DNA of 64,000 nucleotides, from positions 46,541 to 110,540 of the forward strand of contig NZ_LMNL01000038.1 of the NCBI RefSeq assembly GCF_001422985.1. Reading direction: 5' to 3'. Position numbers and translations under genes: made by a program. This document shows, one piece after another, positions 43,374 through 50,874 of the stretch. The notes below the pieces were generated by a model. The model searched no databases and had not been told where the DNA came from. It saw only the letters and a list, made by a program, of their open reading frames with translations. This stretch comes from Methylobacterium sp. Leaf117. Lineage in GTDB: Bacteria > Pseudomonadota > Alphaproteobacteria > Rhizobiales > Beijerinckiaceae. Numbering within the stretch: position 1 is the first letter of the stretch; every line of letters begins with the position of its first letter.

Positions 43374-44160
43374 TCAGGCCAGTGTCGGGGCGAGGGCGGT
43401 CGGAAGGTGGCGGATCAGGTCGGTTTCTGGACAGGCGGCGGCGAAGGCGATGCGGACGCGGGCAGCGGTCTCGCGGATACGGGCTCGGAGCTTGAGCAGC
43501 CGGAGGCAGATCGTTGCGAACTCGGCCCTGGCGAGGCGGTCCGCGGACGGGACGGCCTCGCGCACAGTGAGCATCAACCAATAGGCAGCGGTGTGCAGGA
43601 CGAGCCGCGTCTGGTTGGCGACGGGGTCCCGGCACGAGGTACGGTCGGAGGCGAGCTGGCCCGTGTGGAGCTTGATCAAGTTCTCGGCCTGTCCGCGGGC
43701 GCAGGACAGCTCGGCGTAGAGCCATTCGGGCGTGCCGGTGGCGGTGTTCGTGACCACGCAGCGGATATCGAGGCCAAGTCGGGTCGCCTCGATGCGGCGG
43801 CGACGCGACGTTGCTGCCGCCAGGACTTGGCTGCGTGCGTGGTCTCGGCAAAGCCGCGCACCGCATCCTTGTCGCCGATGGTCCGCACCACCCGGATGGT
43901 ATCGGCGATATCCTCGACCTTGGCGGCCAGCGCCTTCGTGCCGGTCAGGCCGAAGACGTAAGCGACGCCGTTGTCTTCGCACCCGTTCATGGCCTCGGGC
44001 CGCCTGTAACCGCCGTCGCCCCGGATGGTGATCGAGGTCTTGGGCCAGTGATGGCGGATTGCTCGGACGAGGCGGCGCAGATGGCCTCGGACCTCGCGGA
44101 CAGAGGGTGTCGTCAGGTCCGGCTCACAAACCAAGCGGTTGGTTCGTAAGGGACGAAGCC
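43374..44160 (-). pseudogene. IS1380-family transposase fragment, frameshifted
   Basis: C-terminal part of a DDE transposase on the minus strand. Reading from about 44110 the IS1380-like sequence VREVRGHLRRLVRAIRHHWP and ITIRGDGGYRRPEAM (with the catalytic GD) runs to KSWRQQRR, then shifts frame near 43795-43812 and continues RIEATRLGLDIRCVVTN...YAELSCARGQAENLIK and TRLVLHTAAYWLM to a stop at 43374. The N-terminal half, including the first catalytic Asp, is absent, so the element is dead. GC and composition differ little from the host. Confidence 0.8.
44129..44144. repeat. inverted repeat at the edge of the IS remnant
   Basis: AACCAA-GCGG-TTGGTT. It resembles the CAACC/GGTTG operator found in front of the neighbouring ArsR gene and might be a displaced or duplicated operator, or chance. 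Confidence 0.35.
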
Positions 44161-44426
44161 TAACGGCACCTGATGTTTTATCGCGCGAAGACGACGCCGC
44201 ACATCCAGGACCTCCTCGCGCCGCACGATCACCCCCTGCAGGCCGCTTGGTCGCCAAACGACCGTACAGGGACAGCCGACCCTCCAACGCCTCCCGGCAC
44301 AGGACGGCGAGCGGAACCGCGTAGGCGTGGACGGCCGCCGTCAGGGTCGCCTCGTCCTCCTCGGTACACACTGGGACCGTATGGCTGCGGGATTCCGCTT
44401 GCGCCCAGCATGCAGGGCTGCTTATA

Positions 44427-44442
44427 TCAACCGAATGGTTGA
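44427..44442. promoter_or_regulatory. palindromic operator over the ArsR start codon
   Basis: TCAACC-GAAT-GGTTGA. The ATG at 44435 lies inside it, so binding would cover the start of transcription or translation. The TCAACC/GGTTGA form is typical for ArsR regulators paired with SRPBCC genes. Confidence 0.6.
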
Positions 44443-44791
44443 ATATCACACCCAATCTCTGGATCAGGTGTTCCACGCCCTCGCGGACCCGACCCGCCGG
44501 GCCATGGTTCGTCAGCTTTCGTCCGGCAAACGGACGGTGACGGAACTCGCGCAACCCTACGCGATGTCCCTGGCGGCCGCCTCCAAGCACCTGAAGGTGC
44601 TTGAGGGCGCGGGACTGGTTCAACGAGAGGTGCAGGGCCGTGTACACCACTGCTCGTTGGATCAACGTCCCCTGGTACGGGCGCTGACATGGATTCGCTC
44701 CTACACGGACTTTTGGGATGAGCGCCTGGACGTCCTCGATGACCTTCTGAATGAGCGAACCGGGAACGAGGCTGCCGATGAGCGAGACTGA
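44435..44791 (+). CDS. ArsR-family repressor
   Basis: A 118-residue winged-helix protein (LDQVFHALADPTRRAMVRQLSSGKRTVTELAQPYAMSLAAASKHLKVLEGAGLVQREVQGRVH). It lacks the metal-binding ELCVCDL motif, so it is of the SRPBCC-associated, non-metal type. No ribosome site precedes the ATG; the gene may be leaderless, with its operator across the start. Overlaps the SRPBCC gene by 14 bases. Confidence 0.9.
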   Translation: MVEYHTQSLDQVFHALADPTRRAMVRQLSSGKRTVTELAQPYAMSLAAASKHLKVLEGAGLVQREVQGRVHHCSLDQRPLVRALTWIRSYTDFWDERLDVLDDLLNERTGNEAADERD

Positions 44792-45224
44792 ACCCGCTGT
44801 CGTCATCGTTCGCGTCTTCCGTGCGCCCTGTGCCGAGGTCTACCGGGCGTGGACCGATCCGACGCTGCTACAGCGATGGCTCGCCCCAGGCGCCAACATC
44901 GTCGAGCATGCGGAAACGGACCTGCGGGTCGGTGGCAGCTTCCTGCTGCGTACCCGTAGCCCGGACGGTGCCCAGCACCGGATTACGGGCTGCTACAGGG
45001 CATTGGAGCCGGGGCGGCACATCCTCCAGACTTGGAGCTACGACGGGCCTCTCACCCTACTCTGCGGCGAGGAAACCCTCCTCCAGATCGACCTCACCCC
45101 GCTCGACAGCGGCTCGACCGAGATGCGCCTGACCCACAGGCGGATCGCCCTGGCCGAACTCCGCGATGCCTATGCGCAGGATTGGCCGAGTTGCTTCGAC
45201 AAGCTCGAACCCCTGCTCCACTAA
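44778..45224 (+). CDS. SRPBCC (AHSA1-like) domain protein
   Basis: A 148-residue protein of the activator-of-Hsp90/START-like fold: VIVRVFRAPCAEVYRAWTDPTLLQRWLAP at the start, DLRVGGSFLLRTRSPDG in the middle, and a long C-terminal helix (DWPSCFDKLEPLL). The fold has a hydrophobic ligand cavity. ArsR-SRPBCC pairs are widespread; the ligand is unknown. Starts inside the ArsR gene with a GAGG site. Confidence 0.88.
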   Translation: MSETEPAVVIVRVFRAPCAEVYRAWTDPTLLQRWLAPGANIVEHAETDLRVGGSFLLRTRSPDGAQHRITGCYRALEPGRHILQTWSYDGPLTLLCGEETLLQIDLTPLDSGSTEMRLTHRRIALAELRDAYAQDWPSCFDKLEPLLH

Positions 45225-45246
45225 AAATCAAAATCGAGGAAACGCC

Positions 45247-45483
45247 ATGCCGACCCAAGGATCACCTGCGCCATTCCGGCGCGGGATCGTCAAACTGTGG
45301 TTTCTGATCGACGTGGTGATCGCCCTGGCGCCGCCGCTCTACTGGATCGCTGACGGCCGCACGAATCCGATCGCTGGCGTTCCGGCGGCGCTCTTCTACT
45401 TCCTGGCCGTCAGCCTCTGCATCACGGCCAGCCTCGTCGCCGCCTACCTGCTGGACGATGCCGATGCGGGGAGCGCGGCATGA
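45247..45483 (+). CDS. small membrane subunit paired with the SSS transporter
   Basis: A 78-residue protein with two membrane spans (WFLIDVVIALAPPLYWIADG and PAALFYFLAVSLCITASLVAAYLL). Small two-span proteins immediately upstream of sodium:solute symporters are common and may stabilise them. Its stop overlaps the transporter start (ATGA). The start at 45247 has a GAGGAAA site. 22 bases after the SRPBCC gene, so all four genes may form one operon. Confidence 0.75.
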   Translation: MPTQGSPAPFRRGIVKLWFLIDVVIALAPPLYWIADGRTNPIAGVPAALFYFLAVSLCITASLVAAYLLDDADAGSAA

Positions 45484-46994
45484 TCATCACCTTCGGCCTG
45501 CTCGCCCTCTTCTTCGCCGCCGTCGTCTGGGTGCTCCAGCGAAACCGCACCGTGGACCAGTCCTTCACCGACTACGCCGTGGGCGGACGCTCGTTCAGCG
45601 CGCGCTACCAAGCGATGTCGTTCCTCAACACCTGGTATCCGGGCTCGATGTTCACGGCCTTCGGGGCGCTCTCCGTCACCGCCGGGGTCATGTCGTTCTA
45701 CGTCCTGTCCTACTCGCTCCTGACCGTCGTGCTGCTCTTCGTCCTCGCCCGGCCGGTCTGGACATGGGGCAAAGTCTACGACCTGCGCACGCAGGGCGAC
45801 CTCTTCGCGTTGCGCTACGACTCGCGCCACATCCGCACCATCGCCGCCCTCATCGGCATCGTCTCGGGCCTTCCCTGGCTGGTGCTCGGCATGCAGGCGC
45901 TCGGCAACCTGTTCCAGGCCATGTCGCTGGGTACGCTTTCATTCTCGACATCGGTCGTGCTCGGCGTCCTCGTCATCGCGCTGCGCCAAGTCTGGACAGT
46001 GCGCATGGGCATGCGCGGGGTAGTGATCTCGGATTATCTCCAGGGCATTGTCGCCTACATCGGTGGCGGCCTAATGCTGGTGGGGCTGATCGTCTGGCTC
46101 GTCGTGGTCAAGGGCAGCACGCTCGCCACGCTCGATCCCAGGATGTTCGCGATCCCGAGCTTCGGCTCGAAGGAAGGTCCACTCTACCTGTTCGCCCTCA
46201 TGTTCACGGGCGCACTCGGCGGCTGGTGCTGGCCCTATATATTCGTGCGCCTGTTCACGGCTGACGGGGTCCACAGCCTCAAGAAGTCGGCGGCCCTCGC
46301 CGTTCCGCTGACGTTCCTGTTCGGCGTCGCGTTGCTGATCTTCGGCATGCTCGCCTCCAAGGTGCCCGAGGCGGTCGCCAAGCCCGACGACGTTTGGTTC
46401 ATCATCTCCGAGCAGGCCGGAGGGCTTGTCCTTCTGGGACTCGCGGGCGTGGTCCTGCTGGCTGCCTCGATGGGCCACACGGACGGAAACATCCAGGCTT
46501 ACGGGGCGCAACTCGCCAACGATCTCGTCGGCAACTACGTCGAAATCGATCAAAAGCGGATGATCGTCATCGCCAAGGTCGGGATGCTGCTCCTGACGCT
46601 CCTTGCCTCCTGGCTCGCCACTCTGACGCTACCGGCCCTCTTCTCATTGGCGGTTCTGGCCTACCAAGGCATCATCCAACTCTCGATCCCACAGTTCCTG
46701 GGCATCTTCTGGAAGCGTGGGAACAAGCAAGGCGCGCTCGCCGGGATGATCCTCGGATTCATCACGGCGGTCGGCCTCGAACTCGCGTTCGGAGGGCAGC
46801 TACCCTTCGGATATGGGCTGACCTCTGGATGCTTCGGCTTGGCGGTCAACCTCACGGTCTACGTGGCATGCGCCTATCTCTTCCCGCACGCCGCCGAAGA
46901 GCGCCGCCGCGTCGAAGACCTATTCGCGATTGTCGAGGCCAGGAACGAAGGACGGTCGAACGTTGCGGTGCAGACCCAGCCACGCGTGGCATAG
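45480..46994 (+). CDS. sodium:solute symporter family protein
   Basis: A 504-residue protein with 13 predicted spans and SSS-family traits: an FTDYAVGGRSFSARYQAMSFLNTWYPGS first region, and a GVVLLAASMGHTDGNIQAYG segment with the sodium-site residues. Uptake of an organic substrate with Na+; which one is unknown. Cotranscribed with the small subunit. No obvious terminator before 47 kb. Confidence 0.9.
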   Translation: MIITFGLLALFFAAVVWVLQRNRTVDQSFTDYAVGGRSFSARYQAMSFLNTWYPGSMFTAFGALSVTAGVMSFYVLSYSLLTVVLLFVLARPVWTWGKVYDLRTQGDLFALRYDSRHIRTIAALIGIVSGLPWLVLGMQALGNLFQAMSLGTLSFSTSVVLGVLVIALRQVWTVRMGMRGVVISDYLQGIVAYIGGGLMLVGLIVWLVVVKGSTLATLDPRMFAIPSFGSKEGPLYLFALMFTGALGGWCWPYIFVRLFTADGVHSLKKSAALAVPLTFLFGVALLIFGMLASKVPEAVAKPDDVWFIISEQAGGLVLLGLAGVVLLAASMGHTDGNIQAYGAQLANDLVGNYVEIDQKRMIVIAKVGMLLLTLLASWLATLTLPALFSLAVLAYQGIIQLSIPQFLGIFWKRGNKQGALAGMILGFITAVGLELAFGGQLPFGYGLTSGCFGLAVNLTVYVACAYLFPHAAEERRRVEDLFAIVEARNEGRSNVAVQTQPRVA

Positions 46995-47476
46995 CAATCC
47001 GCCGAAAAGGTGCATGTGCACCTTCGGCTAATGCCAGGAGCTTGAGTTTTCTCCCTGGGTTAACGGCCTGCGATGGCGGCTTGCGGACATGTGAACTGGT
47101 GATGGTAAGAACGGTGCTTGTCCGCAAATTGACCGTCTCGCCAATTGGATGAACGTCGGCTCAAGGCGGACTTGGCTCAAAGGAGCCTATGCAAGCGCTT
47201 TGCTCCTTGCTCACCTTTGGTCGACAACCTTGGCTCAGAGTGGGAAGCCGACTTTGATCTTGACCTTAACATCCCGCAGCTACAGGTTGGTCGCGCATAT
47301 TCGAGAGCCAGCCCTTCTGTGACCGACGCCGTCACCGCGAGCTCCACGGTGGCGTTGTCGCGCGTGCAGAGTTCTGGGCAGCAAGCGGGTGAATCCTGAA
47401 GCTGCATCTCCTGCAAGCATGAAGCGCCCCGCGACACCCGTCGCGGGTTTTTTGTCATTGAGGCGCCTGTGAAACC
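46995..47476. other. intergenic stretch with a terminator
   Basis: 482 bases after the transporter. Short frames on both strands are not convincing. An intrinsic terminator closes it on the plus strand at 47428, so some plus-strand transcript probably runs through here, possibly only the transporter's 3' end. Confidence 0.4.
47428..47453 (+). terminator. rho-independent terminator
   Basis: CCCGCGAC, loop ACCC, GTCGCGGG, then TTTTTT. A perfect 8-bp GC-rich stem with a 6-T tail on the plus strand; acts only in that direction. Confidence 0.85.
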
Positions 47477-47725
47477 ATGCTTGAGCTACGGCCCAACTGT
47501 GAATTCTGTGACAGTGACCTTCCGGCAGACAGTGAAAATGCCCGCATATGCACCTTTGAATGCACGTTCTGTGCAACATGTGCAGAAGACGTACTTAAGG
47601 GACACTGCCCCAACTGCGGAGGCAATTTAGTCGCCAGAGCTATCCGCCCGGCCCTCCTGCTCGCTCGTGCTCCAGCGTCCACCAAGCGCGTGCTAAAAGC
47701 GGAGGGATGCCCACAAGCCGCCTAA
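47477..47725 (+). CDS. DUF1272 zinc-ribbon-like protein
   Basis: An 82-residue protein with the DUF1272 pattern: LELRPNCEFCDSDLP, CTFECTFCATCAEDVLKGHCPNCGGNLV. Eight cysteines in CxxC-type pairs indicate metal binding, probably zinc. Function unknown. It begins 23 bases after the terminator, so it needs its own promoter. Confidence 0.87.
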   Translation: MLELRPNCEFCDSDLPADSENARICTFECTFCATCAEDVLKGHCPNCGGNLVARAIRPALLLARAPASTKRVLKAEGCPQAA

Positions 47726-48108
47726 CGCGGTGACACCAGGTCGGCCTTCGGTCGGGTCCAGTGGTAGCTTTCCAGAGCTACCGCTCGATAGGACGGGGAG
47801 GGCAGTCTCAACCACAGTCACGGCAATGTTCGACCCAACGTTGCCTTAGATGCCTGCATCTAGACATCTCAAAAGCAGTCGTTCGTCGATGGATATCGTT
47901 ACGGTCGGGGTGTCCGTGGGTTCCGTGTCCTGGCTTGATCGAATGTTTCGTAGCGACGCTCGACCATCGGGTCAGGCAGCCGGTGTTCGGTGATATGAAC
48001 TGTGCGAAGCCGAGGTTCTGAAAGGTACCTGCGGAAACTCCCATCCGATGTCACATTGGGCGGCTGTGCATCGTCACTCACGTGAACCAAACACGTGGGG
48101 AGAGCTCG
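47726..48108. other. intergenic stretch with the sigma-operon promoter
   Basis: 383 bases; no convincing gene. The last 60 bases hold an ECF41-type promoter for the next operon. A palindromic-looking CACGTG at 48080-48096 (two ACGTG runs) lies just after it. Confidence 0.5.
48049..48075 (+). promoter_or_regulatory. ECF41-type promoter of the sigma-factor operon
   Basis: TGTCACA, 16 bases, CGTC, matching the published consensus for group-41 ECF sigma factors. The CGTC ends 33 bases before the first ATG, consistent with positive autoregulation. Confidence 0.8.
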
Positions 48109-48507
48109 ATGATCAAAGCCATTCCGGTACTCGCCGGCATCCTTGGCGCAGGACTGGCCGGGAACGGCGTTTTCATGCTCACCGCACCCGAGGCATGGTA
48201 TTTCGTGGTACCGGGCGTGACGACGACAGGGCCGTTCAATCAGCACTTCCTGCGCGATATCGGCCTGATCTTCGTGCTGATCGGGTCGGGGTTCGCGTAC
48301 GGCGCGTTCCGCCCCGGACCGCGCTCGCTGCTCTGGACTCTCGGTGCCGTCTGGCTCTCGGGCCACGCGCTGTTCCACTTCTGGGAGGTTGCGGTGGGTA
48401 TCTGCGGGCCGGAGGTTCTACCCCGCGACTTTCCCGCGGTGACACTCCCTGCGCTTATCGCGGTCGCCCTCAGCGTCTGGTCGTTCCGTCATGCCGACCA
48501 TCGATGA
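48109..48507 (+). CDS. four-span membrane protein of unknown function
   Basis: A 132-residue hydrophobic protein with four predicted spans (about 4-24, 50-70, 78-100, 112-130). No recognised motif beyond histidines in HFLRDIGLIF and LSGHALFHFWE. Start supported by a GGGGAGAG site. It overlaps the sigma-factor gene by 17 bases, so it may regulate or report to the sigma factor in place of an anti-sigma factor (inference). Confidence 0.7.
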   Translation: MIKAIPVLAGILGAGLAGNGVFMLTAPEAWYFVVPGVTTTGPFNQHFLRDIGLIFVLIGSGFAYGAFRPGPRSLLWTLGAVWLSGHALFHFWEVAVGICGPEVLPRDFPAVTLPALIAVALSVWSFRHADHR

Positions 48508-49390
48508 TCCGACCCGCGTCTTCGAGCAGGAGCGTACGCGGCTCATCCGGCTCGCCTACCGCATGCTTGGGTCCCTCGGCGAGGCCGAGGATGTCGTACA
48601 GGACGCTTGGCTGCGCTGGCGGCACGTCGACCATGCTGAGGTCGCCTCGGCCAGCGCCTTCCTTTCGCGGACGGTCACGAGGCTCTGCCTGGACGTCATG
48701 AAGTCCGCCCGGGTCCGGCGTGAGACCTATTTCGGAACCTGGTTGCCCGAGCCCGTTGCCCTGGTCCCGGACGAAGCCCCTGGCGACGACCTGACGCTCA
48801 CGCTGATGCTCGCTTTGGAGAGGCTCTCGCCGCTTGAGCGGGCCGCGTTCCTCTTGCACGACGTCTTCGCGGTCCCGCTTGCGGAAATCGCGGTCACCCT
48901 CCGGCGTGAGCCACAGGCAGTTCGTCAACTCGCCGCGAGGGCCAGGAAGCACGTGCAATCCGCACGCCCACGCTTCCCCGTGGAGCGAGAAGAGGGGGCG
49001 CGTATCGCCAAGGCCTTCTTCGAAGCATCGACGACGGGCGACGTCGCAGCGCTTCGCAGCATGCTCGCCGATGCCGTCGTTGTGCACTCCGACGGAGGCG
49101 GAAAGGTACTCGCCTTCCCACGGGCCATCATCGGAATCGACAAGGTCACGCGCATGTTCGAGGGGGTCGTGCGCAAGTCGTGGATCCAGCATGCCCGTAA
49201 GCTGCAGGACCTCTGGATCGATGGCCTGCCGGGCTACCTCAGCCTGGAGCCGGGCGGGATGCTCCAGACCGTCGCCCTGGATATCCAGGGCGGGCTGATC
49301 GTCGGCATCTACTTCACCCGCAACCCGGACAAGCTCCAGAAAATGGCGGTTTCGTTCGGTGAATTACCGGAAGCGCCGATGCCTCAATGA
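48491..49390 (+). CDS. ECF sigma factor, group 41 (SigJ-like) with SnoaL-like C-terminal domain
   Basis: A 299-residue sigma factor. Region 2 (residues about 10-75, with RLAYRMLGSLGEAEDVVQDAWLRW) and region 4 (about 105-155, LSPLERAAFLLHDVFAVPLAEIA) are followed by a long C-terminal domain of SnoaL/NTF2 type. The three landmarks of ECF41 are present: WLPEP (84-88) in the linker, DGGGK (201-205; usually DGGGR) and NPDKL (278-282). In this group the C-terminal extension, rather than an anti-sigma factor, controls activity. Matching promoters lie in front of this operon and of nearby genes. Confidence 0.95.
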   Translation: MPTIDDPTRVFEQERTRLIRLAYRMLGSLGEAEDVVQDAWLRWRHVDHAEVASASAFLSRTVTRLCLDVMKSARVRRETYFGTWLPEPVALVPDEAPGDDLTLTLMLALERLSPLERAAFLLHDVFAVPLAEIAVTLRREPQAVRQLAARARKHVQSARPRFPVEREEGARIAKAFFEASTTGDVAALRSMLADAVVVHSDGGGKVLAFPRAIIGIDKVTRMFEGVVRKSWIQHARKLQDLWIDGLPGYLSLEPGGMLQTVALDIQGGLIVGIYFTRNPDKLQKMAVSFGELPEAPMPQ

Positions 49391-49393
49391 GCC

Positions 49394-49834
49394 TCACCGG
49401 CGGGCGATCGCCAGCTCCCTGCGGCAAACCGTCGAGAACGCACAGAGCGGGTCGAGGTCGCTGGCGTGGCGGATGTCGGCGAAGGCGGCGAGATCCTTGT
49501 TCGGGGCGAAGTAGGTCTCGCCGATGCGCTGCATGACGCGCTCGGCTTCCTGGAGGGTTTCCGGCTCTCCGAAGAGCCGGATCTTGTTCACGATGGCATA
49601 GAGGTTCACCAGCTTGGCGGGGTCGTCGAGGTCGTGTCGGAAGGCGTCGCCGAACAAGGTCGACGCCTCCCGGATGAACTCGCCGTAGAGCGCTTCCCGT
49701 CGCGCACGGTCCTGCACCAGCAGCGTCGCGCGCTCCTGGCTGTGTTGCGTCAGCCAAGTGGTCGCGAAGGACGCCATCGCACCGATGGCCGACCCGGCCA
49801 GCGCAGACAGCGCCGGAAAATAGGCTGCATCCAT
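49394..49834 (-). CDS. membrane-anchored protein of unknown function
   Basis: A 146-residue protein: one N-terminal span (YFPALSALAGSAIGAMASFATTWL), then a soluble helical part (QERATLLVQDRARREALYGEFIREAS, ETLQEAERVMQRIGETYF). No family recognised. It follows the NmrA-like reductase by 12 bases on the same strand and would be carried by its ECF41-type promoter. Ends 3 bases from the convergent sigma-factor stop. Confidence 0.65.
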   Translation of the reverse strand: MDAAYFPALSALAGSAIGAMASFATTWLTQHSQERATLLVQDRARREALYGEFIREASTLFGDAFRHDLDDPAKLVNLYAIVNKIRLFGEPETLQEAERVMQRIGETYFAPNKDLAAFADIRHASDLDPLCAFSTVCRRELAIARR

Positions 49835-49846
49835 CGGCGGGAGGCC

Positions 49847-50605
49847 TCAGGCCCCGCGCTTCGGCTGTGCCGCCAGCCAGTCGTCATAACGCCGTTCCGA
49901 AAGCCACGCGTCACCGCCGGGCGTCAGCCAGGGGCCGCCGAGGACCACCCCGAAGTACGGTGCGGTGTCGTCCGTGCGGACCTCGTGCGTCTCACCGAGG
50001 CCCTGAAAATGACGCGTCACCAGCTCGACCATCGGCAGTCGCTCGGGGCCGGCGATCTCGACAATGCCGTTCCGGGGGGGCGCCAACGCGGCCTCGGCGA
50101 CCTTCGTCGCGACATCGGCCGACGCGATCGGCTGGATCAGTGCGGAGGCCACGCGCGCGACGCCGTCGACGATTGCGGCTCCCGCGATGGCGGCGACGAA
50201 CTCGAAGAACTGGGTGGCACGGACAAGCGTCCAGGGTACGCCCGCCGAGGCGATCAACTCCTCTTGGGCGAGCTTGGCGCGGAAGTAGCCGCTGTCGAGC
50301 AGGAGCTCGGTGCCGACCACCGAGAGCGCGACGTGGTGGGACACGCCGGCATCGTTCTCGGCCGCGGCGAGGTTCTGTCCGGCGCGGACGAAGAAGTCCA
50401 TGGCCGCGTCGTCGGCGAACGATGGCGAGTTGGCGACATCGACCACCACGGCGGCCCCCTTCAACGCTACTGCGAGGCCCTCGCCGGTAATGGCGTTGAC
50501 GCCGGTGTTCGGCGAGGCCGCGAGGGCGTCATGGCCGGCGGCCTTCAGAGTGGCGACGACCTGCGAGCCGATCAGCCCCGTGCCGCCGATGACGACGATC
50601 TTCAT
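49847..50605 (-). CDS. NmrA/atypical SDR-family NAD(P)-binding protein
   Basis: A 252-residue Rossmann protein: MKIVVIGGTGLIGSQVVATL (GGTGLIG, residues 7-13), no YxxxK pair, so a nucleotide-binding or epimerase-like atypical SDR rather than a classical dehydrogenase. Epimerase-type genes are among the known neighbours of ECF41 sigma factors. Start at 50605 with a GGAG site. Preceded 48 bases upstream by an ECF41-type promoter. Confidence 0.87.
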   Translation of the reverse strand: MKIVVIGGTGLIGSQVVATLKAAGHDALAASPNTGVNAITGEGLAVALKGAAVVVDVANSPSFADDAAMDFFVRAGQNLAAAENDAGVSHHVALSVVGTELLLDSGYFRAKLAQEELIASAGVPWTLVRATQFFEFVAAIAGAAIVDGVARVASALIQPIASADVATKVAEAALAPPRNGIVEIAGPERLPMVELVTRHFQGLGETHEVRTDDTAPYFGVVLGGPWLTPGGDAWLSERRYDDWLAAQPKRGA

Positions 50606-50653
50606 GTGACGCTCCGTCCTGTGTCCGGTCCCGGTGGGGACGTTCGAAAACAA

Positions 50654-50681
50654 GACGAGAGCGGTCCTGCCCAGTGTGACA
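50654..50681 (-). promoter_or_regulatory. ECF41-type promoter of the NmrA-like operon
   Basis: On the minus strand: TGTCACA, 17 bases, CGTC. One base longer spacing than the other copies. Confidence 0.75.
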
Positions 50682-50749
50682 TCGGCTCCGATGAAATTGG
50701 TCTGAGCGGAGGCCAGACGCCCCTACGGCCAGGAAAATCCGTTCCGCCA

Positions 50750-50776
50750 TGTCACGTCCGCTCTTCGACCCTCGTC
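50750..50776 (+). promoter_or_regulatory. near-match ECF41-type promoter of the hybrid kinase gene
   Basis: TGTCACG, 16 bases, CGTC. The last base of the -35 box differs, but spacing and -10 are exact. It lies 98 bases before the kinase start and is divergent from the previous promoter. Confidence 0.5.
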
Positions 50777-50874
50777 ATGCAGGGAGCATCGCGAGGAACG
50801 ACGATCATGACGCCCTCCATCGAGAGGCCGAGGCGGGACCGAACCCGCCAGCTCGCTAGGCGAGGGACGAAGGG

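Noticed and set aside
43676..44806. 376-codon minus-strand frame as one intact protein
   Set aside because: Its first third is antisense to the well-supported ArsR gene, its middle is the transposase, and its end is past the frameshift; it is a composite, not a gene.
47485..47515. TGTGACA near 47507 with CGTA at 16 bases on the minus strand
   Set aside because: The -10 box is CGTA, not CGTC, and it lies inside the DUF1272 gene pointing antisense.
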